Source: Clostridia bacterium (lineage in GTDB: Bacteria > Bacillota > Clostridia > UBA1212). From it: DNA of 40,208 bases. Positions 23,861 to 32,523 of the stretch are shown piece by piece. The DNA lies in NCBI GenBank assembly GCA_017625675.1, contig JAGAKK010000007.1, forward strand, positions 1 through 40,208. Reading direction: 5' to 3'. Position 1 is the stretch's first letter, and each line of letters opens with the position of its first letter. A model generated the notes under the pieces. The model made no database searches. It saw only the letters and a list, made by a program, of their open reading frames with translations, and was not told where the DNA came from. Both the position numbers and the translations under genes were made by a program.

Positions 23861-24945
23861 AAGAAAAAAGACAATTATCAGACGTTGCAAAAACAGTGAT
23901 ACTTCTCCTTTGCTGCGTGGTGGCATTTATAATATTTACGGGACGTCTTGCCAATGAAGAGGATGGCTATCAGGACGTTTTTGACTCATCCTATTCATAT
24001 AAAGACAACGGAACACTGGCCCTTTACTACGGCGCAGAGGAGATGGGAAAGGCATACGGGTTCACGGTTTCACGAAATGCGAAGCCTTCCAGATTCCTTG
24101 AAGAAAAAAGCATTGTGGTGAGCTTTAACAATGACCATTCCACAGATGTTTTTGAATATGAAAACGTGACGGAAAATATAAAAGCAGGAAGCATATATCT
24201 CTCCGTGGGAAGCTTTCTGAATGCTAAATATGACAATAATTTCGTTGCTGTGACACCTGATTTTTACGCAGAAAACAGGGATAACTTCACGAGTCAATGG
24301 ACCTTTCTCAGCCACAAGGACAGCCCGGACGGCGGATTGTACATAGAGTGCAAGCCCGGCGGCTCCTGGAAAAACGGTGAGGTAAAAAAGGACAGCGGGT
24401 TTGCGGAAGAGTTTCTCGTAATGCTTTCCTTCCTTTCAAAGGAGTACGGTGCGAAGCAGGTAATGTTCAACGAATATTACAACGGAATTATAGAGGACAC
24501 CTCCGTTGATATTCTGACGTTAGGGTTCGTGCTTTTTCTGACGCAGGCAGGCATTGCTCTTGTTTTGTTGATGATTGCCATTGCCAAGAGATTCGGCGCT
24601 CCCCGTGTGGAGTATTCTACGGTGAAGCGTGACGAAAACGAAAACGTGTATGCGGTGGCATCGCTTTATCAGAGGACAAACTCCTTTGACGTGGTGTTCG
24701 ACATAAATATGGAGTTGTTGCTATCTGACCTTGGAAAAACATTGGGGGCAATAAACAGTGAGCTTCACAATTATGACTATATAATTGAGCTTGCAAAGGA
24801 ATGCGGCGCAGAGGCATCCTTGGCAGGGTATGCAGAGCTTGCCAAGACCTACAGAAAGCAAAATAAAAAAATAAAGAATAAAAAAGATCTGAGCAGAAAA
24901 CTTAATATGATTCAGAATTTAAGGAGGAAATTAAGCGATGGATAA
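23857..24945 (+). CDS. DUF4350 domain membrane protein
   Basis: This 362-residue protein starts with GTG, overlapping the previous stop by 4 bases (GTGA), with an AGGAGGTGGAG site upstream. A signal-anchor segment (about 12-28) is followed by an extracytoplasmic domain of DUF4350 type: TLALYYGAEEMGKAYG, then IVVSFNN, like the Rossmann-type domain in this family. A second transmembrane helix (about 218-245; FVLFLTQAGIALVLLMIAIA) precedes a cytoplasmic Lys-rich tail. It lies between the DUF4129 and MoxR genes, the usual order. Biochemical role unknown. Confidence 0.85.
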   Translation: MKEKRQLSDVAKTVILLLCCVVAFIIFTGRLANEEDGYQDVFDSSYSYKDNGTLALYYGAEEMGKAYGFTVSRNAKPSRFLEEKSIVVSFNNDHSTDVFEYENVTENIKAGSIYLSVGSFLNAKYDNNFVAVTPDFYAENRDNFTSQWTFLSHKDSPDGGLYIECKPGGSWKNGEVKKDSGFAEEFLVMLSFLSKEYGAKQVMFNEYYNGIIEDTSVDILTLGFVLFLTQAGIALVLLMIAIAKRFGAPRVEYSTVKRDENENVYAVASLYQRTNSFDVVFDINMELLLSDLGKTLGAINSELHNYDYIIELAKECGAEASLAGYAELAKTYRKQNKKIKNKKDLSRKLNMIQNLRRKLSDG

Positions 24946-25894
24946 TATGATTGTAAAGGACAAATCCGACAGAATTATCAGCGAGATGGAAAAGGTAGTT
25001 CTGGGACAGAGAGATTTTGTAAAGTACGTCGTAATTGCATTTCTTGCAGAGGGACATCTTCTTATGGAGGGCGTTCCGGGACTGGGAAAAACCCTTACCG
25101 CCAAGGCTCTTGCCAAGGTGCTTGGGTATGATTGCAAGCGTGTGTCATTTACGCCTGACCTTATGCCTTCCGATATTGTGGGTACAAAGGTTTTCAACCT
25201 GAAGGACACGGAGTTTCACTTGAAAAAAGGCCCTGTTTTCACAAACGTGCTGTTGGCAGACGAGATCAACAGAACACCGCCCAAGACTCAGGCGGCGCTT
25301 CTGGAGGCAATGGAGGAGGGGTCTGTAACCATTGACGGTGAGACAATGGAGCTTCCTTATCCCTTCTTCGTTATCGCCACCCAGAACCCTGTGGAGTACG
25401 AGGGAACGTATCCTCTCCCTGAGGCTCAGGTAGACCGTTTTCTGATGAAGCTCAATATGGACTATTTTTCACAGGAGGACGAAAATTCCCTGCTGAAAAA
25501 GTATTGCGGTGAGTTTTCAGGCTCCCATGCGGCAGTAGAGGATTTGGAGAGTGTAATCACTCCTGAGGAACTGGCTGCCTGCAAAAAAAAAATTGCCAAT
25601 ATTATCGTAAACGATGAAATTATTAATTATATCACGTCAATCGTTTCTGCCACCAGAAAGTCGCCGGCAGTGCTTCTGGGAGCCTCTCCGAGAGCATCTA
25701 TTGCATTGCTTCTTTGCGCAAAGACTCTGGCGGCAATGTCAGGCAGAGATTTTGTAACCCCTGAGGACGTGGTGGACGTAGCTCTTCCCGTGCTTCGCCA
25801 CAGGGTGATATTGAAGCCTGAGGCAGGCATTGACGACAAAAACATTGACACAGTGCTTAAATCAATTATCGGAAAGGTTCAGGTGCCTAGATAA
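24938..25894 (+). CDS. MoxR-family AAA+ ATPase
   Basis: This 318-residue AAA+ chaperone-like ATPase has Walker A GVPGLGKT at 45-52, Walker B VLLADEIN at 104-111, and sensor 1 ATQNP near 147-151. The family segments GQ (near 23) and LPEAQVDRF are present, followed by a lid domain to ~310. MoxR proteins act with DUF58/von Willebrand-type partners in folding, metal insertion or complex assembly; the DUF58 gene follows with a TAATG overlap. The AGGAGG site is upstream, and the start overlaps the DUF4350 gene end by 8 bases. Confidence 0.94.
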   Translation: MDNMIVKDKSDRIISEMEKVVLGQRDFVKYVVIAFLAEGHLLMEGVPGLGKTLTAKALAKVLGYDCKRVSFTPDLMPSDIVGTKVFNLKDTEFHLKKGPVFTNVLLADEINRTPPKTQAALLEAMEEGSVTIDGETMELPYPFFVIATQNPVEYEGTYPLPEAQVDRFLMKLNMDYFSQEDENSLLKKYCGEFSGSHAAVEDLESVITPEELAACKKKIANIIVNDEIINYITSIVSATRKSPAVLLGASPRASIALLLCAKTLAAMSGRDFVTPEDVVDVALPVLRHRVILKPEAGIDDKNIDTVLKSIIGKVQVPR

Positions 25895-27213
25895 TGGGAG
25901 TAAACAAGCTGGCCGCGGTGTATGCAGCCGTCGGCGCGGTTCTGATTTTAATATCGGGTTTTGCATCGGAGACTCTTGCAGCGCTGATGTTTGTCCTTGT
26001 GAATTTTCTGCTGTTGGTGCTTTTTGCGGCGGACTATATTATCACGCCCTCTTTAAAGCATTTCAGCGCCGAGAGGGTACTTGACCTGAACTTGTCCTTG
26101 TCGGCAGAAAACACTGTAGAGATAATCGTGAGGAACAACAGCGACAAGGCTGTGACCGTAAGGGTAAGGGACGACGTGCCGGAGCATTTTTTGTCAAGTG
26201 ACGTGTCCGCCCACAGGGTGAAGATATCTGCCAAGGGTTATCACACCTTTACGTATACGGTGACACCGCTGAAAAGAGGCGCCTATTTCTTTCCGGCAAT
26301 TCACCTGAAGGTTTACGGCCTGCTGGGCCTTTGCACCAAGCAAAAGAAATTCGTTACGGACACCAATTATCGTGTGTATCCCAATATGAAGGATATTACT
26401 AAGTACAGACTCAACTCCGTAAACAAGAACATGTTCCTTTCGGGAATAAAAAGACTCCGCACGGTGGCAAACGGCGGAGAGTTCAACAGCCTTCGCGAGT
26501 ACACCTCTGAGGACCCGTACAACATTATCAACTGGAATGCCACCTCAAGGCGCGGAGAGCTTATCGTAAACACCTATACGCCGGAGAAAAACCAGCATGT
26601 TTACGTGATGATGGACTCCAGCCGTGTAATGAACAGCGAAATTGATTACATAAAGAAGCTTGACTACTCTATTAACGCCTGTTTTTTGCTGGCAGATTAC
26701 TGTATAAGGGGCGGCGACAATATCGGTCTTACGGTTTTTGACAGAACGGTACAGCGTTTCGTACACGCAGGAAAGGGTCAGGCGCAGATGGACGTCCTTG
26801 CCCGGTCGCTTTACGACGTTGAGTGCTCGGAGACCTCCGCGAATTACGACAATGCCTTTATTGCCTTTAATTCAGCGGTAAAGAGAAGGTCGCTGGTATT
26901 TATTTTCACGGAGCTTTTCAATGCAGACGAGGCGGCAAGGTTTGCGGCATCGGTTAAGAAGCACATGGGGAAGCACCTTGTGTTTACAATCACCATAAAC
27001 AACCCTAAGCAAAAGGCGTTGGCAGAGGGCGAGGCAGAAAACGAAAAGGATATTTACGTAAAGGCTGCCGCAATTAAATTTATGCAGGACAGAAGAAAAA
27101 TAAAGAATATTCTGAGAGGCGCAGGAATTATGAATTCCGACGTTGACCCTGACAAGCTTTCCTTGTCGGTAGTGGCCCATTATCTTGACGTGAAGAAGTC
27201 GGGGCTTTTGTAA
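25894..27213 (+). CDS. DUF58 domain protein (MoxR partner)
   Basis: This 439-residue protein has two N-terminal membrane segments (about 5-24 and 28-48) and a beta-rich region to ~170. The DUF58 core is FNSLREYTSEDPYNIINWNATSRRGELIVNTY (200-240), leading into a von Willebrand factor A-like fold that begins VYVMMDSSRVM. Such proteins are regularly encoded next to MoxR ATPases and are thought to be their clients or adaptors. The start overlaps the MoxR stop. Confidence 0.92.
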   Translation: MGVNKLAAVYAAVGAVLILISGFASETLAALMFVLVNFLLLVLFAADYIITPSLKHFSAERVLDLNLSLSAENTVEIIVRNNSDKAVTVRVRDDVPEHFLSSDVSAHRVKISAKGYHTFTYTVTPLKRGAYFFPAIHLKVYGLLGLCTKQKKFVTDTNYRVYPNMKDITKYRLNSVNKNMFLSGIKRLRTVANGGEFNSLREYTSEDPYNIINWNATSRRGELIVNTYTPEKNQHVYVMMDSSRVMNSEIDYIKKLDYSINACFLLADYCIRGGDNIGLTVFDRTVQRFVHAGKGQAQMDVLARSLYDVECSETSANYDNAFIAFNSAVKRRSLVFIFTELFNADEAARFAASVKKHMGKHLVFTITINNPKQKALAEGEAENEKDIYVKAAAIKFMQDRRKIKNILRGAGIMNSDVDPDKLSLSVVAHYLDVKKSGLL

Positions 27214-27247
27214 TTTTCAGGAAGAAACAGAGCGAGGAGCGTAGGTT

Positions 27248-28174
27248 ATGACAGACCTTAGAAAAATTGCTAAAATTGAGACACACGAAAACGTTACCAT
27301 AGAATATGAAACGGCAAACGTAGGTACAAGACTCATGGCGTACATTATCGACCAGATTGTAATGTACGGTTCGATTATCCTTTTGTGCCTTGGGGTCGTG
27401 CTTGCTTTCAGGGAGCAAGCAGTCACTTTTGTTACTCGTCTGGAGGTTGACGAGGGACTTGTAACAGCGCTGGTAATTATTCTCCTGATTCTTTTTCTGG
27501 TGCAATATTTTTATTTCGTGTTTTTTGAGTGTGTCACGAAAGGCAGATCTCCCGGAAAGGCGTTAATGAAGCTCCGCGTAATCTCTGTGACCGGAGAGCC
27601 TGAAACTTTTCTTATGTCAGTTGTGAGAAACTTTTTCAGAATTGCTGACGAGCTTCCTGCCGGCAACTGTCTGGGTGGCATTCTGGTATTTTTTAGTAAA
27701 AAATCTCAGCGTCTGGGAGATAAGATTGCAAACACAATGGTGGTTAAAGAGGCCAACCTGAAGAAGTTTTCCAAAATGCTTGATGAATTCATTGAAGAAA
27801 GCGAAAAGGAAGAGGAAACGGATGACTTTGAGGCGGTGGAGGCCGTGATTTCTGAGTCCCTGCAGGAAGGCAAGGAGTTTGAAGCGGAGAAGGAGCTTCT
27901 GGCAGAATATATGCTCAGAAGAGATCGTTATCGCAAATTTGAAAAAGATGAGTACGATATGCTTTTTGTGAAAAAGTATTCTTCAAAGCTTCGTGAGACC
28001 TATGGATATGACGGATTTACGTTAAAAAAGGATCAGATACTTCCGATGCTTACGGCGCTCAATGAGTGTTCCGCTTCCGCAGAGGAGGTAAACGAAACGT
28101 TTACCAAGTATGCAGTTCCGAAAGAGGAGGTGGCAAGCGTTGAGCAAGTCGAAGACGTCGGCGGCGAAAACTGA
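27248..28174 (+). CDS. RDD family membrane protein
   Basis: This 308-residue protein has an N-terminal RDD domain: GTRLMAYIIDQIV (Arg and Asp in the first helix), transmembrane segments at about 35-58 and 73-98, then GRSPGKALMKLRV and SQRLGDKIANTMVV. A charged, predominantly helical C-terminal extension of ~130 residues follows and is not part of the RDD family core. GAGGAG lies 8 bases before the ATG. RDD proteins occur with SpoIIM and MoxR genes in this type of cluster; transport has been suggested for some, but the role here is unknown. Confidence 0.9.
   Translation: MTDLRKIAKIETHENVTIEYETANVGTRLMAYIIDQIVMYGSIILLCLGVVLAFREQAVTFVTRLEVDEGLVTALVIILLILFLVQYFYFVFFECVTKGRSPGKALMKLRVISVTGEPETFLMSVVRNFFRIADELPAGNCLGGILVFFSKKSQRLGDKIANTMVVKEANLKKFSKMLDEFIEESEKEEETDDFEAVEAVISESLQEGKEFEAEKELLAEYMLRRDRYRKFEKDEYDMLFVKKYSSKLRETYGYDGFTLKKDQILPMLTALNECSASAEEVNETFTKYAVPKEEVASVEQVEDVGGEN
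28125..28130 (+). promoter_or_regulatory. Ribosome binding site for the SpoIIM-like gene (TTG start)
   Basis: A perfect AGGAGG inside the end of the RDD gene lies 9 bases before an in-frame TTG at 28140. It supports that start over the upstream ATG at 28110, which has no ribosome site. Confidence 0.75.
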
Positions 28175-29150
28175 GGGTGTCTTGGAGAAAAAGCAATTCA
28201 TAAGCGAAAATGCCCCGCACTGGAAGAAGCTGGCAACGCAAACAAAAAAATTCAAAAAGAGTTTTTTCAGGCCCACAAAGGCGCAGGTTGATGAATATAT
28301 TATCCTGTACAACACGGTGTCAAATCATCTTGCCTACAGCCGCACTTATTACGGCGAGGACCAGACGACCCAATACCTCAATAAGCTTCTGGGCTCTGCC
28401 CACGCAGTTATCTACGCAGAGAAAAAGACTCCCTTTTCGGCATTTTTCAATTTCTTTGCAGAGGGCTTTCCGCTGCTTTTCAGAAAACATATAAAAATAT
28501 TTACGATATCCACGCTGGCCTTCGTTCTGGCAGGGCTGGTGGCGTTCATATTTACGGCAATTGACGTTGAAAACGCGCTGGCTTTTATTGACGGCAGTAC
28601 AATAAACAATCTGAGAGCCGAGGGGCAATACGACAGCTTCGTTTTTGAAATGAATTTGCTTCAGAACGTTATGATAGGCACCAATAACATAAAAGTGTGT
28701 ATCCTTGCATTCGTTTTAGGGTTCACGCTGGGAATAGGAACTCTGTACGTGCTGATCACAAACGGTATCAACGTAGGCGTGCTGGCGGCAATATATTTTA
28801 AAAAGGGGCAGAGCTTGTTTTTCTGGTCGTTAATTGTTCCCCACGGAGTGCCTGAGCTTTTCGCAATATTCCTTTCAGGGGCGGCCGGTCTGATTATAGG
28901 GTATTCCCTTATAAATCCGAAGAGGTTGTCAAGGAAGGATTCGTTCATAGTGGCGGCAAGAGATGCGGGAAAGCTTTTGCTGGGGTGCATACCCATACTT
29001 ATTATCGCGGCGTTAATAGAAGGTTTCTTTACACCTCTTGACATTTCTTACGGAGTGAAGTATGCTGTTGCGGCAGCAGAATTGGTATTGCTTGTGCTGT
29101 ACCTTTGTCTGCCCGGAAGAATAAAGAAAAAAAAGACACTTACAAGGTAG
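28140..29150 (+). CDS. SpoIIM (DUF95) family membrane protein
   Basis: This 336-residue membrane protein starts at TTG and overlaps the RDD gene by 35 bases. After a soluble helical N-terminus (1-~105), at least five transmembrane segments follow. They include the SpoIIM-family GTNNIKVCILAFVLGFTLGIG and the VPHGVPELFAIFLSGAAGLIIGY signature, whose conserved HGxxEL suggests an intramembrane active or binding site. Stage II sporulation protein M itself acts in peptidoglycan degradation during engulfment, but members in MoxR clusters also occur in non-sporulating bacteria, so sporulation should not be assumed. Confidence 0.88.
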   Translation: MSKSKTSAAKTEGVLEKKQFISENAPHWKKLATQTKKFKKSFFRPTKAQVDEYIILYNTVSNHLAYSRTYYGEDQTTQYLNKLLGSAHAVIYAEKKTPFSAFFNFFAEGFPLLFRKHIKIFTISTLAFVLAGLVAFIFTAIDVENALAFIDGSTINNLRAEGQYDSFVFEMNLLQNVMIGTNNIKVCILAFVLGFTLGIGTLYVLITNGINVGVLAAIYFKKGQSLFFWSLIVPHGVPELFAIFLSGAAGLIIGYSLINPKRLSRKDSFIVAARDAGKLLLGCIPILIIAALIEGFFTPLDISYGVKYAVAAAELVLLVLYLCLPGRIKKKKTLTR

Positions 29151-29183
29151 TTTTCTTGAAGCAGAAGGGGATGTAGTTTTTAA

Positions 29184-30815
29184 ATGATAAAAAAATATGT
29201 AAGTGATTTAAAAGAAGAATTTTCCGGCTACAACGGAAAGAAATTTGCAAAAGATTTAATGGCAGGCGTTACCGTTGCGGCGGTAGCGCTTCCTTTAGCT
29301 CTTGCCTTTGGTGTATCCAGCGGAGCAACGCCTGCAGCAGGCCTTATTACCGCCATTGTCAGCGGTATAGTAATCAGTTTGCTTGGCGGTGCATTCTACC
29401 AGATTTCAGGCCCTACAGGCGCTATGGCGGCTATTCTGATGTCCTTGGTGGCGCAACACGGTATGGCAGGCGTTTTCACAGCCACCATAATGGCAGGAAT
29501 CATACTTGTGTTGGCAGGTGTTTTCAAGCTGGGAAAATTGACAGCCTTTATCCCTATGCCGGTAATCGCAGGCTTTACCTCAGGTATTGCGGTGATTATT
29601 GCACTGGGTCAGCTTGACAATTTCTTCGGTGTAAAATCCGTAGGCGACAGCGCTATAGAAAAGCTTCTCAGCTATTTTACCAAGGGTGTTTTCACTCCTG
29701 ACTGGGCGGCGGTAATTATAGGCGCGGCTGTGATGGTGTTTATGTTTGTGTTCCCTAAAAAGTGGAATGCAGTAGTTCCGGCGTCCCTCATTGCCATCAT
29801 TATCGCTACGGCGGTGGTTATGATAGGAAAACTTGACGTTCCCAGTGTTTCCTCCATTGGTGCAATTCCTTCCTCGCCGATCCTCAAGGAGCGCTTTTCT
29901 TTCAGCAATTTTGAGATTTCTCAGGTAAAGGATCTGATTTCCCCTGCAATAAGTATTGCGGCGCTTGGCATGGTGGAGAGCCTTCTTTGCGGCGCCAGTG
30001 CAGGCAGAATGACGGGCGTCCATCTTGACAACGACAGAGAGCTCGTGGCACAGGGCATTGGCAACATTCTGTCACCCTTGCTGGGCGGTATTCCTGCAAC
30101 GGCGGCAATTGCCAGAACCAGTGTGGCAATAAAGTCAGGCGCGCAGACAAGGCTGGTTGGCATTTTCCATGCGATCATCCTTTTGATTTCAATGCTGGTG
30201 CTGGGCCCTGTAATGTCAAATATTCCTCTTTCAGCGTTGGCAGGCGTTCTCATCGTAACGGCCTTCCGTATGAACGAATGGCACACGATTAAATATATGT
30301 TCTCCCACAAATTCAAGGGGGCTATCACAAAGTTCCTTGTGACGATGATTGCAACCATTGTTTTCGACCTCACCGTGGCAATTCTCATAGGTGTTCTGGT
30401 GGCGTTGGTGCTTCTTGTGGGCAGAATTTCCAAACTCCACGTAAAGATTGAAAACGTTGAGCACGAAAGACTTGAGGGCAGAGAGGGCATATTCGACCCT
30501 GTCTTTGAAAATGCCAAGGTTGCCGTTCTCAGCGGTTCGGTAATATTCCCTAACACAAATCAGGTGGAGGATCTGGCCCAAGGGTTTGAGGGCGCAAGCG
30601 CGGCGATAATCTCAATGCGAGGTGTATCATACATGGATATAAGCGGCGCACAGGCCTTTGCGGAGCTGGTTGAAGCCTTGCAGAAAAAGGAAGTTAAGGT
30701 TTTCTTCAGCGGTGTTTCCGAGGACGTTATGAAGATGATGGAGCGAAGCGACATCGTTAAAACTGTTGGCGCAGAGAACTTCTACGGCAGGGTAGACCAG
30801 GTGATATTGAAGTAA
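29184..30815 (+). CDS. SulP-family anion transporter with STAS domain
   Basis: This 543-residue permease of the SLC26/SulP family has an N-terminal transport domain with ~12-14 membrane segments, beginning DLMAGVTVAAVALPLALAFG, and the consensus YQISGPTGAMAAI near 75. A C-terminal cytoplasmic STAS domain (about 445-540) carries the conserved MDISGAQAF site. Substrate cannot be read from sequence; sulfate, bicarbonate and other small anions are possible. The ribosome site (AAGGGG) is weak. The terminator-like repeats at 30821-30892 follow its stop. Confidence 0.93.
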   Translation: MIKKYVSDLKEEFSGYNGKKFAKDLMAGVTVAAVALPLALAFGVSSGATPAAGLITAIVSGIVISLLGGAFYQISGPTGAMAAILMSLVAQHGMAGVFTATIMAGIILVLAGVFKLGKLTAFIPMPVIAGFTSGIAVIIALGQLDNFFGVKSVGDSAIEKLLSYFTKGVFTPDWAAVIIGAAVMVFMFVFPKKWNAVVPASLIAIIIATAVVMIGKLDVPSVSSIGAIPSSPILKERFSFSNFEISQVKDLISPAISIAALGMVESLLCGASAGRMTGVHLDNDRELVAQGIGNILSPLLGGIPATAAIARTSVAIKSGAQTRLVGIFHAIILLISMLVLGPVMSNIPLSALAGVLIVTAFRMNEWHTIKYMFSHKFKGAITKFLVTMIATIVFDLTVAILIGVLVALVLLVGRISKLHVKIENVEHERLEGREGIFDPVFENAKVAVLSGSVIFPNTNQVEDLAQGFEGASAAIISMRGVSYMDISGAQAFAELVEALQKKEVKVFFSGVSEDVMKMMERSDIVKTVGAENFYGRVDQVILK

Positions 30816-30817
30816 AC

Positions 30818-30872
30818 AGCGTGACAGGGGGCAGCCCCCTGTCACGTTTTTGAAATGATGACAGGGGACACA
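30818..30872. repeat. Left copy of a perfect 55-bp direct repeat
   Basis: The 55 bases are identical to 32369-32423. The unit comprises the palindrome GTGACAGGGGGC-GCCCCCTGTCAC (30821-30845), a TTTTTGAAATGA spacer, and the start of a second GACAGGGGACACA hairpin. The two copies bracket the DUF4143 ATPase gene. Confidence 0.9.
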
Positions 30873-30892
30873 CCCCTGTCACGTTTTTTTTT
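30859..30892 (+). terminator. Terminator after the SulP gene
   Basis: TGACAGGGG (30859-30867) and CCCCTGTCA (30873-30881) form a 9-bp perfect stem with an ACACA loop, followed by CG and nine T residues. The palindrome at 30821-30845 just upstream, with its own TTTTT, probably adds a second termination point. The gene to the right is convergent, so this separates the two transcription units. Confidence 0.85.
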
Positions 30893-30896
30893 GAAA

Positions 30897-32234
30897 TTAC
30901 CAACCCATTTCGTATTCCAAATAGTTCTTTAATTTAAAAAAGATATACAATGGCAGATTCCAGACATGTGTGCCGCTGTCGTCGTTGTCTCCAACGTTTT
31001 TCAGTGACGTCTTGAGTGCCATTTTAGGATTATACCTGTTGCAGAAGATATGAAGGCTTTTGGCTTTCGTGTTGTCTGCAGCTTTTACCTCTATTGGCAA
31101 AAGAACGCCTTCATAATCTGTGATAAAATCAATTTCAGCATCTGATTTTGATCTCCAAAAATAGCTTTCAATGCCAAGATACTTTAATTGTGTCATAACG
31201 TAATTTTCTGTTAAAGCCCCTTTAAAATAAATATATGAGGCATCTCCGTCCAGTATGGTTCTGTAGTTTACATTAGATTTTTTGCGGAGAAGTCCTACGT
31301 CGGACATGTACACCTTAAAATATGTGTTATCAGCCATTCCTGACAGGGGTAGCTCCGGATTTGTAACCAAATTTAACTTATAAGCAATTCCTGCGTTAAT
31401 AAGCCATTCTAATGCATCTTCAAGGTCTTTTGCACGTGCGCCATGTTTTACATGAGAAAAAATAAATTTATTATTATCACGTGCTATCTGTGAAGGAATT
31501 GCATCCCAGATTAATCGTACTTTTGTAGCAGTTTCCGGTGTTGTGTGTTTGCCAAAATCATCCGCATAGTCCTTGAGAATTCTGGTCTGAACTTCTTCTA
31601 CTTCCCGGTAATCATGAGTGTCTACCCAAGTTTGTACCGCCTCAGGCATTCCGCCTACAATATAATAATTTTTTAAATACTTTTCCAATGGGGTCGTATA
31701 GATTTCGGGAAGCTCTCTTCCTAACGGCATATCGTTGATAGCATTAATATATTTTTCGCCACCATCGGCAATAACAAATTCCTCAAAGCTCATGGGGTAC
31801 ATTTCTATTCTGTCAACTTTGCCTACGGGGAATGAAATACCTTCTTTACGAAGTGCTACGCCCAGTAATGAACCTGCAGCAATAAGGTGTAGTTCAGGCA
31901 TATTTTCACAAAAATATTTTAGTGACTGTATTGCCCTCGGACAGTCTTGTATTTCATCAAAAACAACCAATGTTTTACCGGGGATAATTTTTTTTTCATA
32001 AATAACATTAGAAAGTTCGTTGATAATTCTTGTAACATCAAAATCAAACTCAAAAATTGACTTTAAGCCTGTGTTGCCGTCAAAATTAAAATATGCAGTA
32101 TCTTCAAATTCCCTGTTGCCAAATTCTGTTATTATATATGTTTTCCCGCATTGACGAACGCCGGTCATTAACAAAGGTTTTCTGTTCTTTTTTTCTTTCC
32201 ATTTTAATAATTTATTTAAGGTTTTTCTCTCCAT
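30897..32234 (-). CDS. AAA+ ATPase with DUF4143 domain
   Basis: This 445-residue protein has a P-loop at 25-32 (GVRQCGKT), Walker B VVFDEIQ near 90-96 and sensor AAGSLLG. A winged-helix region leads to a C-terminal DUF4143 domain, whose SDAEIDFI...LPIEVKA segment has the D-ExK pattern of a PD-(D/E)XK nuclease-like fold. The start at 32234 (MERKTLNKLL) is preferred over a TTG at 32255; no strong ribosome site is seen. The gene is more AT-rich than its left neighbours and is flanked by identical repeats, suggesting later acquisition. Its cellular role is unknown. Confidence 0.88.
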   Translation of the reverse strand: MERKTLNKLLKWKEKKNRKPLLMTGVRQCGKTYIITEFGNREFEDTAYFNFDGNTGLKSIFEFDFDVTRIINELSNVIYEKKIIPGKTLVVFDEIQDCPRAIQSLKYFCENMPELHLIAAGSLLGVALRKEGISFPVGKVDRIEMYPMSFEEFVIADGGEKYINAINDMPLGRELPEIYTTPLEKYLKNYYIVGGMPEAVQTWVDTHDYREVEEVQTRILKDYADDFGKHTTPETATKVRLIWDAIPSQIARDNNKFIFSHVKHGARAKDLEDALEWLINAGIAYKLNLVTNPELPLSGMADNTYFKVYMSDVGLLRKKSNVNYRTILDGDASYIYFKGALTENYVMTQLKYLGIESYFWRSKSDAEIDFITDYEGVLLPIEVKAADNTKAKSLHIFCNRYNPKMALKTSLKNVGDNDDSGTHVWNLPLYIFFKLKNYLEYEMGW

Positions 32235-32368
32235 AATAAACCATACTCTCGACAATGCTTTTAACTTAGTTTAACACAATAATTTTAAAAAGTCTAGTTT
32301 TTTGTTTGCGTTTATGGGAGGAAAAAATGTAATTTAATTGCGTTTTTTGGATGAAAAACGCAAACGTG

Positions 32369-32423
32369 AGCGTGACAGGGGGCAGCCCCCTGTCACGTTT
32401 TTGAAATGATGACAGGGGACACA
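32369..32423. repeat. Right copy of the perfect 55-bp direct repeat
   Basis: Identical over 55 bases to 30818-30872, in the same orientation. Only the first palindrome (32372-32396) is complete here; the second hairpin is cut after GACAGGGGACACA. Just left of it, TTGCGTTTTT...AAAAACGCAA (about 32338-32363) forms an additional A/T-rich hairpin. The rest of the 32235-32368 gap shows no gene. Confidence 0.9.
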
Positions 32424-32448
32424 GCACAAAACATTCTAAATAAACGCA

Positions 32449-32491
32449 GCCCTCGGTTCGCGAGTTTTGCTCGCAAGCCGAGGGCCTTTTG
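32449..32491 (-). terminator. Large hairpin, probable terminator after the 32524 gene
   Basis: GCCCTCGGTTCGCGAG (32449-32464) and CTCGCAAGCCGAGGGC (32470-32485) form a 16-bp stem with one wobble and one mismatch. It lies 38 bases past the stop of the minus-strand gene ending at 32524. The T-rich tail is better on the plus strand (CTTTTGTT) than on the minus strand (TGCGTTTATTT), so it may act in both directions. Confidence 0.6.
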
Positions 32492-32523
32492 TTATCGGTT
32501 GATATAACGTTCAGAAAGAAAGA

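Noticed and set aside
30897..32234. Toxin-antitoxin or restriction role for the DUF4143 ATPase
   Set aside because: No antitoxin, methylase or restriction partner is adjacent; the nuclease-like pattern alone does not support it.
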